Below, piece after piece: positions 42,105 to 46,557 of a DNA stretch of 46,557 nucleotides. Made by a program: the position numbers and the translations under genes. The notes beneath the pieces were generated by a model. It made no database searches. It worked only from the letters and a program-made list of their open reading frames with translations, and was not told the origin of the DNA. The DNA is from Phycisphaeraceae bacterium (GTDB taxonomy: Bacteria > Planctomycetota > Phycisphaerae > Phycisphaerales > Phycisphaeraceae). Within the stretch, counting starts at the first letter, position 1, and each line of letters begins with the position of its first letter. Where the stretch lies: assembly GCA_028280965.1 (NCBI GenBank), contig JANQKT010000076.1, forward strand, positions 1-46,557, in the 5' to 3' direction.

Positions 42105-43078
42105 CGCTTGGTGGCGTTCTGGATCGCGTGGATCTTCTTTAGGATCTTCTTGTGCAGCGCCTTGGGCCCGGTGCGTTTGGTGACAGACTCGCTGACCGAA
42201 AGCAGCACCCCGAACCGCCGCCAGCGGTACGTCATCCGGGCCCAGCGGTCCTGGAGCCTGAGCTTCTTCTCCAGCATCGGCGTGACCTTGATCGGCGGGT
42301 GGCCGGACAGCTCGTAGCCCTGCATCTCGAGCAGCGGCGCGATGCGCGACTCGACCAGGCCCAACTCATAAGGCGAGAGCTTGCGCTTCCACTGCGCGAT
42401 CAGGCTCGTGTCCGGCTCGCCGTACGTCGTGCCCTCGTGGTAGCCCCAGACGTCCGCGTGCATGCCCGGGCCGATGAAGTCGAACAGCTTCGTCAGCGTG
42501 CCCGCGGTGTCGGTGATGAGCTGCTCGTAGCTCGTCTCGATGTAGGCGTCCGGCTCGAGCCGGTCGCGCAGCTTGTTCCAGGCCTTGACCGAGTTCGCCC
42601 AGCGGACGCACGCGGTCCAGACGTTGCCATCCCAGCCCATGCCGATGCACGAGCGTGCGACGTCGCGGCCGTCACGCTTGAGGTAGATGAACCGCGCGTC
42701 CGGCCAGATGTCCAGCAGCGTCTCGAAGTGCCGGTGAACCGTCGCGCCGACGAACGGCTTGCCCGCCTGCGCGCGGCGCTGGTTCAGGAAGTCGTTGCAG
42801 GCGCCTTTGAAGTCAAGGTCCTTGCGCAGCGTGAAGTCGGCGGAGTTGAAGATGCGGCTGGTCTCAAGATACGCGGCGTACCGCTCGATCGTCGGCAGCT
42901 TCCCCTCACGCACCGGGTCCACGACAAACTCAAACTCCTTGCACCAGGCCACCAAAGGGTGGCGGTCGAGCATCAGACGCAGCAGCGTGGTGCCCGAGCG
43001 TTCCGAGCCGACCAGAAACACCGGCGGCGCGTCGTGCGTCTGCGTATCAGATTGAGTCTGGGCCTGGGTCATCGTCAT
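42101..43078 (-). CDS. Sulfotransferase (PF13469-like), third of three
   Basis: 325 residues. VFLVGSERSGTTLLRLML (24-32 is the PAPS 5' loop) and FIYLKRDGRDVARSCIGMG (the 3'-phosphate site) mark a sulfotransferase; the RSGTT form of the loop and the absence of a KEPNFF segment place it in a different group from the other two. The C-terminal region is basic. It would act on the same exported glycan, perhaps at another position. The start is ATG 43078 or, less likely, 43072. Its stop overlaps the GT2 start. Confidence 0.9.
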   Translation of the reverse strand: MTMTQAQTQSDTQTHDAPPVFLVGSERSGTTLLRLMLDRHPLVAWCKEFEFVVDPVREGKLPTIERYAAYLETSRIFNSADFTLRKDLDFKGACNDFLNQRRAQAGKPFVGATVHRHFETLLDIWPDARFIYLKRDGRDVARSCIGMGWDGNVWTACVRWANSVKAWNKLRDRLEPDAYIETSYEQLITDTAGTLTKLFDFIGPGMHADVWGYHEGTTYGEPDTSLIAQWKRKLSPYELGLVESRIAPLLEMQGYELSGHPPIKVTPMLEKKLRLQDRWARMTYRWRRFGVLLSVSESVTKRTGPKALHKKILKKIHAIQNATKR

Positions 43079-43093
43079 CCGTCTGCTCTTCTC

Positions 43094-44092
43094 TCACACC
43101 GCAGCGGCGACGTGCCGCCGCATGCCGATCTCGACCGCGTCGAGGAACCGGTCCATCGCCGGCTCCCACTGGAACTGCTGGACCTGCTCAAGCGCGTTAT
43201 TCACCAGCCGGTCGCGCAGCACTTCATCGTTCATCAGCCGCACGATCGCTTTCGCCAGCGCCTCGGGTTCCCGTGGCGGGACGAGCAGCGCGGTCTGCTC
43301 ATCGAACGCGAAGTCGCGCACCCCGCCGATGTCGGTCGAGACTACCGGCGTGCCGCAGGCCATCGCCTCGATGACCGGGTTGGCCCAGCCGGCGTGGTGC
43401 TGGCCGTCGACAAACACCGACGCGCTCGCGTACAGCTCGGCCATCGCGCTCTGCGGGTAGCCCTTGCCATGATACGTCTCGAGCGTCAACCCGGGGATCG
43501 ATTGTTTGGCGATCTCGATCGCGGCCTCGACGTCGGCGGTGCCCTTGTGGAAGCGCGGGTCGCCAGACGCGAGCACCCGGCCGGGCACACGCTGCGCACC
43601 GCTTTCGGGCACATGGAACACATCGTGCGCGAACCCGCCGAGGACCAGCTCGCAGGGTGTATTCAGCTTCTGCCGCATGAACTGGGCCATCCACGTCGCG
43701 TTGGCCATGAACATGAACGGGCCGTCCAGGCAGCGCTTGAGCGCCTTCATCCGCTTGTAGCGCTTGCGCAGCAGTTGCAGACGGTTTAGGCCGATCAAGA
43801 GCTCGGCCTTGTAGAGCTCGAGGATGTAGAAGACCTTCAGCCGGGCGTTCGCTTTGACCGCGTCGTCGTACTGGATCGGGAAGTTGAACAGCAGGACATC
43901 GAACTCGCCATCGGTGTGCAGGTCTTCGACCTTCTTTGTCTCGGCCTTGCAGGCCAGCCAGTCGCAGGGCGTGCCCTCAGGGTGGTAGATGCAGACGTCG
44001 TGGCCGCGGTCGACCAGGCGGTTGGACATCTCGACGATCCGGCGGGTGCCGCCGAAGACGCTGAGCGCGGGTTGGAGGAAGGCGAATCGCAT
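43094..44092 (-). CDS. Family 4 glycosyltransferase (GT-B)
   Basis: 332 residues, short for the family. FAFLQPALSVFGGTRRIVEMSNRL at the N-terminus has the acceptor Gly-loop; VFYILELYKAELLIG and ANATWMAQFMRQKL follow. The C-terminal domain has VLASGDPRFHKGTADVEAAIEIA, LASASVFVDGQHHAGWANPVIEAMACGTPVVS-type motif (key residues W-A-N-P-V-I-E-A-M) and DIGGVRDFAFD. The second Glu of EX7E is kept in VIEAM while the first is replaced (HAGWANPVIEA). It transfers a sugar with retention. It lies 15 bases upstream of the third sulfotransferase gene. Confidence 0.88.
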   Translation of the reverse strand: MRFAFLQPALSVFGGTRRIVEMSNRLVDRGHDVCIYHPEGTPCDWLACKAETKKVEDLHTDGEFDVLLFNFPIQYDDAVKANARLKVFYILELYKAELLIGLNRLQLLRKRYKRMKALKRCLDGPFMFMANATWMAQFMRQKLNTPCELVLGGFAHDVFHVPESGAQRVPGRVLASGDPRFHKGTADVEAAIEIAKQSIPGLTLETYHGKGYPQSAMAELYASASVFVDGQHHAGWANPVIEAMACGTPVVSTDIGGVRDFAFDEQTALLVPPREPEALAKAIVRLMNDEVLRDRLVNNALEQVQQFQWEPAMDRFLDAVEIGMRRHVAAAV

Positions 44093-44116
44093 GGGTGTTA
44101 TTGGGCCTGATCTTAA

Positions 44117-45580
44117 TCAAAGGCCGAGTCTTGTCATCAGTTCCGGCGTGAGGAAGGGGATGTCGCCCCAGATGGCGTATCGGCCGGCGATGAGCGCACC
44201 GACGACGCCGACATAGACCCCGGTCATCCAGAGGTCCTGCCAGAACGTGTTCAGTCCTTCCCGGCATCGGCCATACAGCGTGACGAAGTAAGGCAGCAGC
44301 TCCGAGAGGCTGTAAACGATGAGGAAGCCGAACAGCCCGCCGTAGTGGAACCCGATAAAAGCGCCGCCCGCCATCCAGACGATGCGTGCGACCTGGCTGA
44401 ACGTCGCGTACTGCGGCTTGCCGACGGCCATGAGCGCCGGGCCGACGGACGTGCGGACGATCGCCAGCCAGATGCCCAGCGCCAGCAGGCTGGTCATCCA
44501 GCCGGCGTCGTGGTAGCGCGGGTCCCAGGCGAAGTGGACGAACCAGTCGCCGGCGACGGCGAGGATCACGCCGGGGATCGCCATGACCAGCGCGATCTTC
44601 CGCTGGCGGTTGAGCAGGATGCCGCGCAGCCGCTCGCGGTCCAGATCGGCCTTGCGCGACACGGCGGGGAAGATCACCTTGTTGCCCAATCGTTTGAGCA
44701 GCATCCGCGGCATGCTCGAAAGCATGAAGGCGATCTGGTAGACGCCCAGCTGCTCCGGGGTGATCAGCTTGCCGAGGATCAGACGGTCGGCGTTGGTGCC
44801 GATAAACATCAGGAGCGTGCCGAAGAAGATCCACTTGCCGAAGCTGATCAGCTCGCGCAGGCACGCGCGGTCCCAGGCGAAGCGGTTGGTCGGGCCGGGG
44901 AAGATGAAGTGGGTCAGCGCGGACTTGTAGACGCTGGCGATCAGCACGCCGATGACCAGCGCCCAGACGCTGCGCCAGACGTAGGCGATCGCCGCCATCG
45001 CGATCAGGCTGATGATCGACGCGGAGATGTTCAGCGCGATCTCGCGGCCGACCAGCAGGTGCCGGCCGGCGGTGAAGATCTTGGTGGACTGGAAGCCGAA
45101 GATGATCGCGTTGAGCGCCGCGACGGGCAGCAGCCAGGCGAGCTCGGGCATGTCGGTATACAGCCAGTAGCCCATCGGGTAGGCGATCAGGCAGGCGACC
45201 AGCCAGACGCCGAAGCCGCGGATGACCTGGATCGTCCAGGCGGTGTTGAGGAAGCGCGGGTCGTCGCCGAGCTTGTTCTGCACGATGCTCTGGCGGATGC
45301 CCAGGTCCGAGAACATGTTGATGCCGGCGACGAAGATGTTGACCATCGCCATGAGCCCGAAGTGCTCGGGCAGCAGCAGGCGGGTCAGCAGCAGGTTGCT
45401 GGCCAGGCGCAGGCACTGGCCGAAGGCGAGGTTGAAGACGACGAGCACCGCGCCGCGCTTGGCGCGCTGGCCGACCGAGCCGTGCCGCTGGGGGTCAACC
45501 GGCGCGGCGGCCGCTTGCGCCCCCGGGGGCAGGCCCGGCGGGAGATCAGGGGGCGGGTTGTTGTGGGTCGGGGGGCTCAT
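44117..45580 (-). CDS. Polysaccharide flippase (WzxC/MOP family), copy 2
   Basis: 487 residues. A Pro/Ala-rich N-terminal tail of about 35 residues precedes 12-14 membrane helices. KRGAVLVVFNLAFGQCLRLASN, LLTRLLLPEHFGLMAMVNIFV and NMFSDLGIRQSIVQNKLGDDPRFLNTAWTIQ-type motif (key: DLGIRQSIVQ) are the marks of the WzxC branch. It flips lipid-linked oligosaccharides to the outer face. The related copy at 23924-25429 differs clearly in sequence. It is next to the Wzy/ligase-like gene, as expected for the flippase of a Wzx/Wzy pathway. Confidence 0.92.
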   Translation of the reverse strand: MSPPTHNNPPPDLPPGLPPGAQAAAAPVDPQRHGSVGQRAKRGAVLVVFNLAFGQCLRLASNLLLTRLLLPEHFGLMAMVNIFVAGINMFSDLGIRQSIVQNKLGDDPRFLNTAWTIQVIRGFGVWLVACLIAYPMGYWLYTDMPELAWLLPVAALNAIIFGFQSTKIFTAGRHLLVGREIALNISASIISLIAMAAIAYVWRSVWALVIGVLIASVYKSALTHFIFPGPTNRFAWDRACLRELISFGKWIFFGTLLMFIGTNADRLILGKLITPEQLGVYQIAFMLSSMPRMLLKRLGNKVIFPAVSRKADLDRERLRGILLNRQRKIALVMAIPGVILAVAGDWFVHFAWDPRYHDAGWMTSLLALGIWLAIVRTSVGPALMAVGKPQYATFSQVARIVWMAGGAFIGFHYGGLFGFLIVYSLSELLPYFVTLYGRCREGLNTFWQDLWMTGVYVGVVGALIAGRYAIWGDIPFLTPELMTRLGL

Positions 45581-45606
45581 CGATACGCCGGGTCGCGGGG
45601 GTCGGC

Positions 45607-46557
45607 TCAGACCGCCATCCCCACGGGTCGGTCCGGTTCCTGCTCAGGCGCCCCGCGGGCGGGGTTGGGCGGTCGGCGGCGGCGGGCGAAGCGCTGGCCC
45701 AGCGGCACGGTGACAAAGCCCGCCAAAGCCCCGGCGGCGAGCATGTAGATCGGGTTGATCATCGCGTTGAGCAGGTTGTCCACCATGTACATCGGCAGCA
45801 GCACGATCAAGACGCTCGCCGCGGCGAAACGCGGGTGCCGCCAGACACGCGCCGGCTGGATCGCGACGGCGATGATCGGGATCAACAGCAGCGTCAGCAC
45901 CAGGCTGACCAGACCGACCAGACCGGTCTTACCGAACACGATAATCCACAGCCCGTCGGACGCGCCGACCTCCTGGCCCGTCTCCGGGTCGATCGGCCGG
46001 TGCCGGCCCTCGCCGCCCCAGCCCAGCAGCGGCTGCTCCCAGGCCTTGGCGACGTAGGCGTCCTCACTGTACAAGCGGTACTCGAACGACGCGGCCCGCG
46101 CGACACTGATCGGGCGGACGATCGCGACCAGCTCCTCCGCCGGGATCACCCCGGCCGACCGGCCGACGATGTACACCGGCGAGACGGCGAGCAGCGGGAC
46201 CAGCACCCACGCCGGTTTGATCTGCTTAGGGAGGTGGAGCACCGTAAACACGACGATCATCAGGACCAGCGCGCCCATCGAGTTGCTCGCCGCCGCGGTG
46301 AAGATCAAAAAGTAGACCGCGTACCGGATCGGGAACGGGCCCTTCCAGCGCAGCCGCCGATGCTTGAGCAGCCACGCCCCGCACACCGCGCCCGCGACCA
46401 GCCACATCGTCGCCATGATCCCGTGGTTCATAAAGATCATCGGCCGGTAGCTCCAGCCGCGGATCGTCTGATTGAACTTGTGCTGGTGGTAGCCGTAGAT
46501 CTTGTTGTGCAGCTGCGGGCTAAAGAACAGCTCGAACCAGGCAAACGGCACATAGAT
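45607..46557 (-). CDS. O-antigen polymerase/ligase-like membrane protein (Wzy_C type, 5' end missing)
   Basis: At least 316 residues; the frame runs through the right edge, so the N-terminal part is missing. About seven hydrophobic helices are seen. The large external loop contains PLLGWGGEGRHRPIDPETG and GLWIIVFGKTGLVGLVSLVL; the pattern GWG...(about 25 residues)...G-L-V-G is the mark of the Wzy_C/O-antigen ligase family (PF04932). It would polymerise repeat units on the outer face of the membrane or ligate the chain to an acceptor. It is the first gene of the locus in this window. The C-terminus is basic and Pro-rich. Confidence 0.82.
   Translation of the reverse strand: MYVPFAWFELFFSPQLHNKIYGYHQHKFNQTIRGWSYRPMIFMNHGIMATMWLVAGAVCGAWLLKHRRLRWKGPFPIRYAVYFLIFTAAASNSMGALVLMIVVFTVLHLPKQIKPAWVLVPLLAVSPVYIVGRSAGVIPAEELVAIVRPISVARAASFEYRLYSEDAYVAKAWEQPLLGWGGEGRHRPIDPETGQEVGASDGLWIIVFGKTGLVGLVSLVLTLLLIPIIAVAIQPARVWRHPRFAAASVLIVLLPMYMVDNLLNAMINPIYMLAAGALAGFVTVPLGQRFARRRRPPNPARGAPEQEPDRPVGMAV

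Noticed and set aside
1..46557. tRNA, rRNA, CRISPR arrays, transposase or integrase genes
   Set aside because: None was recognised on either strand; the repeats present are palindromic spacer elements without spacer-repeat periodicity.

Overview
The window is high-GC DNA that most resembles a planctomycete, probably of the class Phycisphaerae. This is inferred from the gene content: a ThiD2-ThiE fusion, a Rho with a long charged N-terminal extension, an exosortase-like protein with a PEP-CTERM substrate, and a very long glycosyltransferase locus. No rRNA, tRNA or other firm taxonomic marker is present. No CRISPR array, insertion sequence or integrase was seen.

Left part (1-11.4 kb): housekeeping and miscellaneous genes on both strands. 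In order these are the tail of a DUF4129-like protein, a GT-C membrane glycosyltransferase-like protein, thiE, a zf-TFIIB protein, a HAD-fold protein with degenerate catalytic motifs, a small lipoprotein, rho, a ZIP metal transporter, rimO, a small tail-anchored hypothetical protein and a peroxiredoxin-like lipoprotein. Several spacers carry palindromic REP-like elements.

Right part (11.5-46.6 kb): a continuous, entirely minus-strand extracellular glycan locus that runs off the right edge. Read 5' to 3' (right to left) it encodes a Wzy/O-antigen-ligase-like protein, a flippase, and a run of GT4/GT2 glycosyltransferases with two sulfotransferases; six of these genes, from 43078 down to 36931, overlap end to end by 4 nt. 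Next come an AT-rich control region and a secreted SGNH hydrolase with a PEP-CTERM tail. Then follow an HTTM-like membrane protein, more GT4/GT2 enzymes, a Gfo/Idh/MocA oxidoreductase, a second flippase, a third sulfotransferase, and an MBOAT O-acyltransferase separated by a repeat-bearing spacer from its SGNH/DltD-like partner. The locus ends with a GT-C enzyme, a WecG/TagA/CpsF transferase, an inactive-looking nucleotidyltransferase, an exosortase-like protein, a Wzz/BY-kinase and the initiating polyprenyl-phosphate sugar transferase.

Taken together, the locus is best read as a Wzx/Wzy-type pathway for a secreted or cell-surface heteropolysaccharide modified by sulfation and O-acylation, coupled to an exosortase/PEP-CTERM sorting system. 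Points that stand out: an exosortase homologue that keeps Cys but in which I cannot find the Arg and His; a nucleotidyltransferase that kept its fold and lost its catalytic residues; a BY-kinase with an extra segment inside the ATPase domain and almost no C-terminal tyrosines; an AT-rich palindrome-bearing region upstream of the PEP-CTERM gene; and at least three REP-like palindrome families, one of which forms the 3' end of a glycosyltransferase reading frame.
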